Below are positions 54,397 to 63,199 of a stretch of 64,000 nt of DNA, in pieces. The position numbers and the translations under genes are program-made. The notes under the pieces were generated by a model. That model had not been told where the DNA came from. It worked only from the letters and a program-made list of their open reading frames with translations, and did not search any database. Origin of the DNA: CBDCHC01 sp965217075 (lineage in GTDB: Bacteria > Pseudomonadota > Gammaproteobacteria > PS1 > Pseudothioglobaceae); NCBI GenBank assembly GCA_965217075.1, contig CBDCHC010000004.1, positions 1 to 64,000 on the forward strand, read 5' to 3'. Each line of letters begins with the position of its first letter. Position 1 is the stretch's first letter.

Positions 54397-55942
54397 TTAT
54401 AATTTACTAATTTGAGTATTTTTAATGTTATTATTTAATTTTAAATAATCAGTATTATAATGTAAACCACGGCTTTCATCACGCATAATAGCACTATCTA
54501 TAATTATTTGTGCACATAATACTAAGTTACGTAGCTCAATTAAATCATTAGAAATAAAATAATTTTGATAATAACTATCAACTTCCAATTGTGTTTGTTT
54601 TATTTTCTTTTTTGCATAATTAAGTCGTGCATTACTACGCACAATACCAACATAATTCCACATAATAAGACGCACTTCGTCCCATAAATGATTAATAAAA
54701 ACTTTTTCTTTTGATATACATACATTACTTTCATTCCAAGGCGGAAAATCTAAAATATGTTGCACAGTATTAATATTAAAATTTATAAAATGCGCACAAG
54801 AAATAGCAAATACTACACACTCTAACAAAGAGTTGCTAGCAAGCCTATTAGCACCATGCACTCCAGTATAAGCAACCTCACCTATAGCATATAAATTAGC
54901 TATATTTGTTCTACCGTATTTATCAGTTTTAACTCCACCACAACTATAATGTGCAGCTGGTACTACTGGAATTTTATCTGTAGTTATATCTATATTAAAT
55001 GCTAAACATTTAGCATATATTGTTGGAAATTGTTGTTTTATTTTGTCTTTATTTTTAAAGCTAATATCTAAATATACACACTCCAACCCTTCTTTTTTTA
55101 TCTCAAAATCAATAGCACGAGCAACTATATCTCTACTAGCAAGTTCTTTATTTTTGCTATATTTATACATAAACTCTTCGCCATTTGGCAGCAATAATTT
55201 TGCTCCTTCTCCTCGTAAAGCTTCAGAAATTAAAAATGATTTAGCATAAGGATGGTAAAGACAAGTTGGATGAAATTGACTAAATTCCATATTACTAATA
55301 ATACAACCAGATCTATATGCCATAGCTATACCATCGCCAGTAGAAGTATCAGGGTTAGTAGTATATTTATATACTTTAGAGGCACCACCAGTTGCAAGTA
55401 CAACCTTTTTTGCCACAATAGTGCTTATTTTACTATTATGTAAAATATATGCCCCACCACAAGTATTATTTTTAATTAATAAATCTATAGCAATATAGTT
55501 AGTTTTTATATTAATATTTTTATGCTTAATTACTTGCGCAAATAATGAATTATGAATAGATTTACCACTATGATCAGCAACATGGGCAACACGTTTTTTG
55601 CTATGCCCGCCTTCTGCACTAAAATGATAATTACCATTTAGTTTTGTCCATTGCACGCCATAATTTTCTAACTTATTAAAAGCTACTTTTGAATTATTAG
55701 ATAAAAATTCAACCATATCTTTATCAGCTAAACCATCAGCTGCTTTTATAGTATCACTTATATGGCTACTAGTATTACCATTTAAAACAACACTCATACC
55801 TCCTTGAGCATAAAACGAACTATTTTCATCTTGATTTTTTTTGGCAACAATTAAAATAGATAAATTATCAGCTAACTCCAGTGCACACATAAGACCAGCC
55901 TGTACCAGCACCTATTATTAATATATCTATTTGCTGCTGCAT
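54397..55942 (-). CDS. nadB: L-aspartate oxidase, N-terminus split by a one-base frameshift
   Basis: FAD enzyme that makes iminoaspartate for NAD synthesis. The long frame lacks the first turn of the FAD fold. Upstream, ATG at 55942-55940 opens MQQQIDILIIGAGT, the missing Rossmann strand, then falls out of frame at a GG pair (complement of 55899-55900) just before AGLMCALELA. Removing one base gives a 514-residue enzyme (540 in E. coli) with the dinucleotide motif GAGTAG, ARGGMS-like AQGGMSVV, HSKKRVAHVADHSG, FSQFHPTCLY and HGANRLASNSLLE. nadA and nadC are absent. As with argS, this is a conserved gene with a lone indel. Confidence 0.88.
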
Positions 55943-55956
55943 AACTCTTGTTTTAC

Positions 55957-58317
55957 TTATATTTTTGGTTTAAATAAAATAAGTAATTTTGGCAATAATG
56001 TTAAATTAAGTATTACTGCTGATAACATAGCAATAGCAGTAAAAATACCAAAATAAATACTAGGAATAAAATTAGAAAATATCAATACCATAAATCCTAT
56101 TGCTACTGTAATAGCTGTATAAAACATCGCCACGCCAATACTCTCGTGCGAACGATTAATACTTTTTATATAATTATTATCCCTAGCAAACTCCACTTTA
56201 AATCTTTGTATATAATGAATAGCATTATCAACTCCAATGCCAATAGCAATAGATGCTATAGTAATTGTCATTAAATCAAGTGGGATTGATAAAATTCCCA
56301 TAATACCAAGAATAAGAAGAGATGGCAGCATATTTGGCACGATAGCAATAATAGCAATAGATAATGATCTAAATAATATAAAAAACATAATAAATATCAT
56401 TAAAAATACTAAACCTATAGTTTTAATTTGCGAATCAAATAAACTTTGTAACATATTATTATAAAGCACCATCATGCCATTTAAACGAAATTTATCTTGT
56501 TTGATAGCAAAGTCATCTATTAATGTTTGTTTTATGTTGTTGATTAATTCATTGTGATTAAATGTTTTTGAGTTTTCATGAATACGAATCATAAAACGTA
56601 ATTGACCATTATTTTCATTATAATAAGGGGATATCATAGCTTTTTTCACTGCATCTGGCATTTGACTTATAATAATATTTAATAAAAAACCACTAGGAGT
56701 ATTGTCATCATTTATATAACTTAACATTTTAATAAATGTTTCAATTGATAATACCTTGCCAGTTGCATCAATACTTTCTAAATAATTATGTATTTTAGCT
56801 ATATTTTCTCGAACCTCACTATTGTACCAATACCCATCACCATAATCATTTAAAATAATTTCCAAAGAAATAGTACCACCTAATTCTTTATCAATAAGCT
56901 TTAGTCCCTGACTTATCTCTGTATCTTGCTTAAAATAATCAATAAAACGATTATCTACCGTTATTTTACTAATACCGTAAATAGCAATTATTGCTAATAT
57001 AATACTAGTTACTATAATAAATTTTCCATATTTTTGTGTAATTATAGCAAGGTTTTTAGTTATTGAAAATTTACTAATCAATGTAAATTTATTGTTAAAT
57101 ACTGGGAGTAAATTCATCAAAATCGCAAAACTTATAAAAGATAATATAAATGAAATGCTAACACCAATAGCCATAATGTAACCAAAGTCAATTACTGGAC
57201 GAATATCGCTTACAATTAGTGATATAAAAGCAATAATAGTGGTAAGAGTTGTATAAAGACAAGGTTTAAACATTTGCTCTATAGTCATTATAATTAACTC
57301 TTTTTTACTAGCTGATTTATTACTTTTTGATAATTCTAAATAACGAACAATTAAATGAATCATAATAGATAATGTCATCACTAGTAATAATGAGAAAAAA
57401 TTGCTAGAAATAACAGTAATTTTCCAATGCATAAAACTTAAAATACCAGTCATCATCAAAGCAGATATAACGCCTATAGCTATAGGCATAATTACAAATC
57501 TAATATTTTTAAATAACATAAACAATACTACCATCATAATAACTATAACTAATGCACTAAATATTACTAAATCACTACCAATATAAGCTATTATATCGTT
57601 ACTAATAAGTGGGATTCCTCCTAAAAATATTTTAGCTTTGTCTTGATTTTTAGTAATAACATTTCGTATAGAAGCAATAGCATCTTTTGTATTTTGTTTT
57701 TCCTGTGATAAACTTTGAGCAATCTTAATTTTTATATTATCTATCTGATTATTTTTATCTTTATTTATAAGAGCGCTTAATTTTATTTTTTGTATTTTTT
57801 CTTTAAAATTACTAATTATTTGATTATTATCTTTAAGGGCAACTAAAATTGCACTAGTTTTACCGTCATGACTTACTAAGTTATTAGCATATATTGGTGA
57901 CTGCTGAAATTCTTTAACTGCTAATTTAAGATTAGCATTGCCATTATTTATACTTATATTAGTGGTTGATAAATCAATTAAAGATATTTTAGGGCTAGCA
58001 AATAATGGTACGTTTAAAATGCTTGTTATATTTTTTACTTGTTTAATTTTTTTTAATTGGTTAACAAAATTAGTTAAATTTTGAATTTTTTCATTAGTTA
58101 AGGCAACATCTTTAGTCTGATAACTAATTACCAAATTACTACTACTACCGTATTGTTTGCGCAGTTTTTTATAATATTTAAAATCAATATCATCGTCCAA
58201 AAGCAGTGATTCTGATGAAGCATCTAATGAAAATTGATTAATATGAAAAGCAAAAAAAGTAAATATTGCAACTAATATTAATAAAATTGTTACAGATTTA
58301 CGAAATAAAATTTTCAT
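55957..58317 (-). CDS. RND superfamily (MMPL-type) exporter
   Basis: A 786-residue inner-membrane transporter with the doubled RND plan: one N-terminal membrane helix (about 8-25), a large periplasmic loop to about 250, a five-helix bundle (about 250-405), then helix (432-452), a second loop (to about 640) and a second bundle. Motifs include GVDNAIHYIQRF after the first helices of the second half and TLTTIIAFISLIVSD in the first. It resembles the predicted exporters linked to lipid or hopanoid transport rather than AcrB-type drug pumps, which are longer. No membrane-fusion or outer-membrane partner is near. It shares one base with the pcm stop. Confidence 0.85.
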   Translation of the reverse strand: MKILFRKSVTILLILVAIFTFFAFHINQFSLDASSESLLLDDDIDFKYYKKLRKQYGSSSNLVISYQTKDVALTNEKIQNLTNFVNQLKKIKQVKNITSILNVPLFASPKISLIDLSTTNISINNGNANLKLAVKEFQQSPIYANNLVSHDGKTSAILVALKDNNQIISNFKEKIQKIKLSALINKDKNNQIDNIKIKIAQSLSQEKQNTKDAIASIRNVITKNQDKAKIFLGGIPLISNDIIAYIGSDLVIFSALVIVIMMVVLFMLFKNIRFVIMPIAIGVISALMMTGILSFMHWKITVISSNFFSLLLVMTLSIMIHLIVRYLELSKSNKSASKKELIIMTIEQMFKPCLYTTLTTIIAFISLIVSDIRPVIDFGYIMAIGVSISFILSFISFAILMNLLPVFNNKFTLISKFSITKNLAIITQKYGKFIIVTSIILAIIAIYGISKITVDNRFIDYFKQDTEISQGLKLIDKELGGTISLEIILNDYGDGYWYNSEVRENIAKIHNYLESIDATGKVLSIETFIKMLSYINDDNTPSGFLLNIIISQMPDAVKKAMISPYYNENNGQLRFMIRIHENSKTFNHNELINNIKQTLIDDFAIKQDKFRLNGMMVLYNNMLQSLFDSQIKTIGLVFLMIFIMFFILFRSLSIAIIAIVPNMLPSLLILGIMGILSIPLDLMTITIASIAIGIGVDNAIHYIQRFKVEFARDNNYIKSINRSHESIGVAMFYTAITVAIGFMVLIFSNFIPSIYFGIFTAIAMLSAVILNLTLLPKLLILFKPKI

Positions 58318-58970
58318 TAAAAACTAAATTTAGTCAGACTACTGACACCTTTTAACGTGGCTATTTTAGTTTCAAATAATATTTCTTTTTTCCATTTATT
58401 TTCATCTACACGAGTAATCAACATAGCGTTCATAATTATACCGCTACCTTCAATAACAAAAATTCTACCACCAAGATTTAATAAATGAAAATACCTGCCA
58501 ATAATTTTAGGTACAGCGCACCCTACCACAACTACATCATAGAATTTATCAGATTGCCAAGTCTTTGAAGCATCACCAACTATTAACTCTATATTATCAA
58601 TATTAAGCTTATCAAATTTATATTGCGCTTGTTCAGCTAAATTTTTGTCAATCTCAACGGTACTAACATATTTAGCAAGTTGCGCTATACAAGCAGTTAA
58701 ATAACCAGTGCCAGTGCCTATTTCTAAAACATATTCATCTTCTTTAATGTCAAGTGCACTTAGTAGCCTGCCTTCTATTTTAGGCTCAAACATAGAATAG
58801 TCTTTATTTATAGGTATTTGCATATCACTAAAGGCAAATTTTTTATAAATATTTGGAGCAAAAAACTCTCTTGGTACTCCTATTAATGCATTATTAACTT
58901 TATAATTCAGTCCATGCCAAGTACGAACTTGACTATTAATCAAATTTTCTCTAGCTTTAGTAATATCCAT
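58317..58970 (-). CDS. Protein-L-isoaspartate O-methyltransferase family
   Basis: SAM-dependent methyltransferase of the Pcm family that starts repair of isoaspartyl residues. I start it at 58970 (MDITKARENLINSQVRTW); a longer frame reaching into lpdA has no similarity. The 217-residue protein has VPREFFAP, MFEPKIEGRLL, the SAM loop LEIGTGTGYLTA and the acidic strand VSTVEID. This variant (xxQVRxW start) is the form often found before rhodanese and tolC genes in gammaproteobacteria; those are not here. It lies 19 bp after lpdA. Confidence 0.85.
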   Translation of the reverse strand: MDITKARENLINSQVRTWHGLNYKVNNALIGVPREFFAPNIYKKFAFSDMQIPINKDYSMFEPKIEGRLLSALDIKEDEYVLEIGTGTGYLTACIAQLAKYVSTVEIDKNLAEQAQYKFDKLNIDNIELIVGDASKTWQSDKFYDVVVVGCAVPKIIGRYFHLLNLGGRIFVIEGSGIIMNAMLITRVDENKWKKEILFETKIATLKGVSSLTKFSF

Positions 58971-58989
58971 TAAGTAATATTTTTTTGCT

Positions 58990-60405
58990 TTAAATTGACT
59001 TATTATACTGTTTTTTACTTGGTAGTAAATCAGTAATAGTGCCTTCTGCCATTTCAGCTGCAAAAGCTGTAGTTTCACTAAGAGTTGGGTGTGCATGTAT
59101 ACTAAGTGATATATCTGTCATATCAGCACCCATTTCAATAGCAAGAGTTGCCTCTGCAATCAGTTCGCCAGCATTAGTACCGCAAATCCCCATACCAATT
59201 AATCTTTTAGTTTTTTTATCAAATAAAGCCTTAGATAGGCCGTCATTTCTACCTATACTTAAACTTCTACCACTTGCTGCCCAAGGAAATACTCCTTTTT
59301 CATAGGTTATATTTTGTGCTAATAATTCTTGTTCTGTTTTACCACTCCAAGCAATTTCTGGATCTGTATAAGCAACAGATGGAATAGCTAAAGCCATAAA
59401 TTCAACTTTTTTATTACAAATAACCTCTGCTGCTATTTTGCCTTCATGAACCGCCTTATGGGCCAACATAGGCTGACCAACCACATCACCAATAGCAAAA
59501 ATATTACTAATATTAGTACGCATTTGTTTATCAACTACAATAAAACCATTTTTATTTACTGCAATACCTGCCTTATCAATATCAATTACGTCACTATTTG
59601 GTTGCCTACCAACTGCTATAATTGCCTTGTCAAACTCTTCACTAAATTTTTCTTTACCTATTAATTTAACTAAAACCTTATTATTTTTTACTGTGATTTC
59701 ATTAACCTTAGTATTTAAATATATATTATTATATAATTTATTTATTTTTCTATAAAGAGGTGCAACAATATCTTTATCAGCGGCGCTAATTAATTGCGAG
59801 GAATGTTCAACTATAGTAATCTCACTACCTAACGCATGATATACTGTTGCCATCTCTAAACCAATAATACCACCGCCTACTATTAATAGTTTTTGTGGTA
59901 TATCTTTAAGCTCTAATGCGTCAGTTGAATCCATTATTTTGTTATCTATAAATGGAAAAATATCTGGTTTATTTACTCTACTACCAACTGCTATAATACA
60001 ATGTTTAAATTCTATAACTTCTCCATTTTCTGTAATTATTTCATTTTTACTAAGAAATTTAGCATAAGTGTTAATAATTTTTACTTTACGAGCATTTGCA
60101 AGTGCTGTAATGCCTTTAGTAAGTTTTGTTACTATATTATTTTTATTTGCTCTAATTTTATCAATGTCTAATTTTATCTTACCACAGTCAATACCGATAT
60201 TAATCGCTTCACGCGCTTCATTTATAATCTGTGCAGTATGTAATAATGCTTTTGATGGAATACAGCCAACGTTCAAACAAACTCCGCCTAAATTTTTATA
60301 TCTTTCTATTAATATTACTTTTTTACCTAAATCAGCTAAACGAAAAGCGGCACTATAGCCACCCGGCCCCGAGCCCAATACTACTACATCTGTTACTATA
60401 CTCAT
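58990..60405 (-). CDS. lpdA: Dihydrolipoyl dehydrogenase (E3)
   Basis: FAD enzyme that reoxidises lipoyl groups of pyruvate and 2-oxoglutarate dehydrogenase. The 471-residue protein has the FAD motif GSGPGGYSAAF, the redox disulfide Cys43/Cys48 (GGVCLNVGCIPS), the NAD motif GGGIIGLEMA, and the catalytic His-Glu pair in IHAHPTLSE. It overlaps aceF by 4 bases, so E2 and E3 are made together. Confidence 0.96.
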   Translation of the reverse strand: MSIVTDVVVLGSGPGGYSAAFRLADLGKKVILIERYKNLGGVCLNVGCIPSKALLHTAQIINEAREAINIGIDCGKIKLDIDKIRANKNNIVTKLTKGITALANARKVKIINTYAKFLSKNEIITENGEVIEFKHCIIAVGSRVNKPDIFPFIDNKIMDSTDALELKDIPQKLLIVGGGIIGLEMATVYHALGSEITIVEHSSQLISAADKDIVAPLYRKINKLYNNIYLNTKVNEITVKNNKVLVKLIGKEKFSEEFDKAIIAVGRQPNSDVIDIDKAGIAVNKNGFIVVDKQMRTNISNIFAIGDVVGQPMLAHKAVHEGKIAAEVICNKKVEFMALAIPSVAYTDPEIAWSGKTEQELLAQNITYEKGVFPWAASGRSLSIGRNDGLSKALFDKKTKRLIGMGICGTNAGELIAEATLAIEMGADMTDISLSIHAHPTLSETTAFAAEMAEGTITDLLPSKKQYNKSI

Positions 60406-61916
60406 ACATCTACCTCTGTTAGGTTCTTAGCTAAAGCAACAATAAATCTAGCGCCACTTGCACCATCTATTACACGATGATCATAAGATAATGATAATGG
60501 TAGCATTGGTATAGCCTTAAATTCAGTGCCGTCCCAAACTGGTTTTATTTGAGTGCGTGATACGCCTAATATAGCAACTTCTGGGGCATTAACTATAGGG
60601 GTAAAGTGAGTTCCTCCTATGCCACCAAGGCTAGAAATAGTAAAACAAGCTCCACTAATATCATCTATAGTTAATTTATTATTACGTGCTTTTTTTGATA
60701 AATAAGCCAAATCATCTGCTAATTGTTGTAATGATTTCTTATCAGCATTTTTAATTACAGGAACAACTAAACCGTTATCAGTATCAACTGCTACTCCAAT
60801 ATTAAAATATTTTTTTAATAATAGCTTATCACCAGATAATGATGAATTAAAACGCGGGTATTCTTTCAAACAAGCAACAACTGCTTTGATAATAAAAACA
60901 ATTGGGGTTAGTTTTATGCCTTGTTGTTTTTGTATATGACGTAATTTTTCTATTTGGGTAATATCCGCTTCACCAAATTGAGTAACATGCACTACATTTA
61001 GCCAACAACTATACAAATGCTTACTAGATATTTTATTAATACGAGATAATTCTAATTCATCAACTGCACCAAATTTAGTAAAGTCAATAATTGGAACTTG
61101 CGGGATTATGCTACCACTACTAGCTGCCCTAGTTACAATCTTTTTTACAAAATTCTTTAAATCTTTGTCTAAAATTCTACCTTTGCTACCTGTGCCACTA
61201 ACTTTTGTTAAATCAACTCCTAATTCTCGTGCTAATTTCCTCACAGATGGCGTAGCATGTGATTCTGCTGGAGTATAAGTACTATCTATATTTAACTCTG
61301 ATATTCCCACAGATTGTACAACACATGATTTTGTTGAAGTATAAATGCTATTATCTGCATCTAATTTTGTAACTGTAGTAGTTATTGCGCTATCATTTTT
61401 TATATATTTTGCTGATAACACTAAGATTAAATCACCTTGAGCAACTTTATCGCCAACATTTACTTTTAACTCTTTGATTTCACCAGCATAAGGACATGGT
61501 ATCTCCATTGATGCTTTATCACTTTCTAAAGTAATAATACTGTCATCTTTATTGATATAATCGCCAACACTCACTAATATTTCAATAATTTCTACACTAT
61601 CAAAATCACCAATATCAGGAACATTAACTTCTAGTGATTCCAGCACTTGTTTATTATTTATTGTATCTGCTGTATTTTCTGCTACTGTTAGCATTAAAAT
61701 AATATCACCTTGAGCAACTTTATCGCCAACATTTACTTTTAACTCTTTGATTTCACCAGCATAAGGACATGGTATCTCCATTGATGCTTTATCACTTTCT
61801 AAAGTAATAATACTGTCATCTTTATTGATATAATCGCCAACACTCACTAATATTTCAATAATTTCTACACTATCAAAATCACCAATATCAGGAACAATTA
61901 TTGCTTGAGCAGCCAT
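60402..61916 (-). CDS. aceF: Pyruvate dehydrogenase E2, dihydrolipoamide acetyltransferase with twin lipoyl domains
   Basis: Core of the pyruvate dehydrogenase complex. The 504 residues hold two lipoyl domains (about 3-78 and 94-169) with lipoylated Lys43 and Lys134 in ESDKASM, a linker, a peripheral-subunit-binding domain (about 225-262, ATPSVRKLARELGVDL), and the catalytic domain ending in SYDHRVIDGASG. The two lipoyl domains are almost identical in protein and share 193 bp of identical DNA. aceE, normally upstream, is absent; rpsO and a terminator lie there instead. The E1 partner must be elsewhere. The lipoyl repeat could be a site of gene conversion. Confidence 0.95.
   Translation of the reverse strand: MAAQAIIVPDIGDFDSVEIIEILVSVGDYINKDDSIITLESDKASMEIPCPYAGEIKELKVNVGDKVAQGDIILMLTVAENTADTINNKQVLESLEVNVPDIGDFDSVEIIEILVSVGDYINKDDSIITLESDKASMEIPCPYAGEIKELKVNVGDKVAQGDLILVLSAKYIKNDSAITTTVTKLDADNSIYTSTKSCVVQSVGISELNIDSTYTPAESHATPSVRKLARELGVDLTKVSGTGSKGRILDKDLKNFVKKIVTRAASSGSIIPQVPIIDFTKFGAVDELELSRINKISSKHLYSCWLNVVHVTQFGEADITQIEKLRHIQKQQGIKLTPIVFIIKAVVACLKEYPRFNSSLSGDKLLLKKYFNIGVAVDTDNGLVVPVIKNADKKSLQQLADDLAYLSKKARNNKLTIDDISGACFTISSLGGIGGTHFTPIVNAPEVAILGVSRTQIKPVWDGTEFKAIPMLPLSLSYDHRVIDGASGARFIVALAKNLTEVDV
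61431..61623. repeat. Direct repeat copy A within aceF, 193 bp
   Basis: Identical over all 193 bases, by direct comparison, to 61704-61896 (offset 273 bp, 91 codons, in frame). It encodes most of the second lipoyl domain. Confidence 0.97.
61704..61896. repeat. Direct repeat copy B within aceF, 193 bp
   Basis: Identical partner of 61431-61623. It encodes most of the first lipoyl domain. The flanking bases diverge immediately on both sides. Confidence 0.97.
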
Positions 61917-61929
61917 ATTATTTTTACAT

Positions 61930-61958
61930 AAAAAAAGACTATTTTAACAATCTTTTTT
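61930..61958 (-). terminator. Intrinsic terminator after rpsO
   Basis: On the minus strand an AAAAAAGA stem pairs with TCTTTTTT across a 12-base middle that extends the stem by three wobble or A-T pairs, and a T run ends it. It lies between the rpsO stop and the aceF start. Confidence 0.5.
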
Positions 61959-61967
61959 ATTAAAAAT

Positions 61968-62228
61968 TTATTTTCTAAGACCTAAGTTCTTAATTAATTC
62001 TATATAAATACTTATATTTTTATTTTTTAAATATTTAAGTAATTTTTTACGTTGAGAAACTAATTTTAACAAACCTCTTCTTGAATGATTATCATGTTTG
62101 TGAACTTTAAAATGTTCTGTTAAATGCTTGATTCTGGCAGTTAAAATAGCAACTTGTACATTAGTGCTACCAGTATCACCATCTTTTAATTGATAATCTT
62201 TAATTATTGCTGTAGTATCAATACTCAT
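61968..62228 (-). CDS. rpsO: Ribosomal protein S15
   Basis: Primary 16S-binding protein of the small-subunit platform. I start it at 62228 (MSIDTTAI), 10 residues inside the longest frame, giving 86 residues (89 in E. coli). The HFKVHKHDNHSRRGLLKLVSQRKKLLKYLK core is canonical. truB before it and pnp after it, typical partners, are missing. Confidence 0.96.
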   Translation of the reverse strand: MSIDTTAIIKDYQLKDGDTGSTNVQVAILTARIKHLTEHFKVHKHDNHSRRGLLKLVSQRKKLLKYLKNKNISIYIELIKNLGLRK

Positions 62229-62256
62229 ATAAATTATGCGGCATAAAAATCGCAAC

Positions 62257-62262
62257 ATTATA
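62257..62262 (-). promoter_or_regulatory. Candidate -10 box for rpsO
   Basis: The minus strand reads TATAAT here, followed by a discriminator GTTGCG that is strikingly G+C-rich for this genome, as at stringently controlled ribosomal promoters. The ATG lies 28 bases further on. The -35 region is weak. Confidence 0.4.
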
Positions 62263-62276
62263 CACTTTTTAAAGTT

Positions 62277-63143
62277 TTAATAAAAACTTTTTTCACCTGC
62301 TGGACGATTTTTAAAACGACGATGTATCCACATATATTGCTCTGGCGCTGATAATATTTGTTTTTCTATCATTTTACTTATTCTAACAGTATCAATAATT
62401 GTATTATTTGTAGGAAAATTATTAAATAATTCAAATTTTAAATAATATTTATCCTGGCGAATAAAATTTAAATAAAGCACTTTAGCATTTGCTATGTTTG
62501 CTAATTTAGAAGTTGTTGTTATTGTATTAGTTTTAATACCAAAAAAATCAATAAAAACGCTATTTTTTGAAAGTATATCTTGATCCATAGAATACCAAAT
62601 AGGCAAGCCACTTTTAAGTTTAGCAATAATAGTACGTATATCTTTAACTGCCACACCATCTATGTTAGATTTAGTAAGAAATAACTGCATTATATATAAT
62701 GAAATTTTATTACTAGATGGTTTATAAATATCAACAACATGAAAATTATCGGCTAATATTCTACCTGCCATTAGCATAGTAGTAAAGTGGGCTGTTACAA
62801 TAATTACATTTTGTTTTTTATCAAGTATTTGTTGTAACAATGCTTTATTATCAAATTGATATCTTTTTTTAAGCCTATTTTTACTTAAATATAGGCAATT
62901 GGCAATTTCAAATAAAAACATACATAAAGATGTAAAGTGTTGTTTAATAATCCTTCGTTGCACAGTTTTATCTAAATGTTTTAAACATTTATTAATGTTA
63001 ATTTTTGCTATCTTATATCTATTTTTAAATAATAAAATACACAACGGAGTAATAAGTTTAGCTAGCAGCAGTTGTATTTTAAAAGGCAATAATGCTAATA
63101 GGCGCATAATAAGCAATATTAATTGCAACAATATAAATTTCAT
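62277..63143 (-). CDS. LpxL/HtrB-family lipid A acyltransferase-like protein
   Basis: Inner-membrane acyltransferase of the lauroyl/myristoyl (LpxL/LpxM) family, which adds secondary acyl chains to KDO2-lipid A. The 288-residue protein has an N-terminal hydrophobic anchor (about 1-38), WYSMDQDILSKNSVFIDFFG and the C-terminal MWIHRRFKNRPAGE, all family marks. The catalytic H-x4-(D/E) motif reads HFTTML: His119 is present but the acid at +5 is Leu124. The enzyme may be inactive, may use another acid, or may have a changed role. It is divergent from dnaG. Confidence 0.82.
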   Translation of the reverse strand: MKFILLQLILLIMRLLALLPFKIQLLLAKLITPLCILLFKNRYKIAKININKCLKHLDKTVQRRIIKQHFTSLCMFLFEIANCLYLSKNRLKKRYQFDNKALLQQILDKKQNVIIVTAHFTTMLMAGRILADNFHVVDIYKPSSNKISLYIMQLFLTKSNIDGVAVKDIRTIIAKLKSGLPIWYSMDQDILSKNSVFIDFFGIKTNTITTTSKLANIANAKVLYLNFIRQDKYYLKFELFNNFPTNNTIIDTVRISKMIEKQILSAPEQYMWIHRRFKNRPAGEKSFY

Positions 63144-63199
63144 CTAAAAGAACTTAGTATTTATCATTAAAATAATGAATTATTATTAAAAAAACCACA

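Noticed and set aside
58971..59096. Longer N-terminus for the isoaspartate methyltransferase reaching into lpdA
   Set aside because: The extra 42 residues have no family similarity and overlap the lpdA coding end; the ATG at 58970 starts exactly where the conserved sequence begins.
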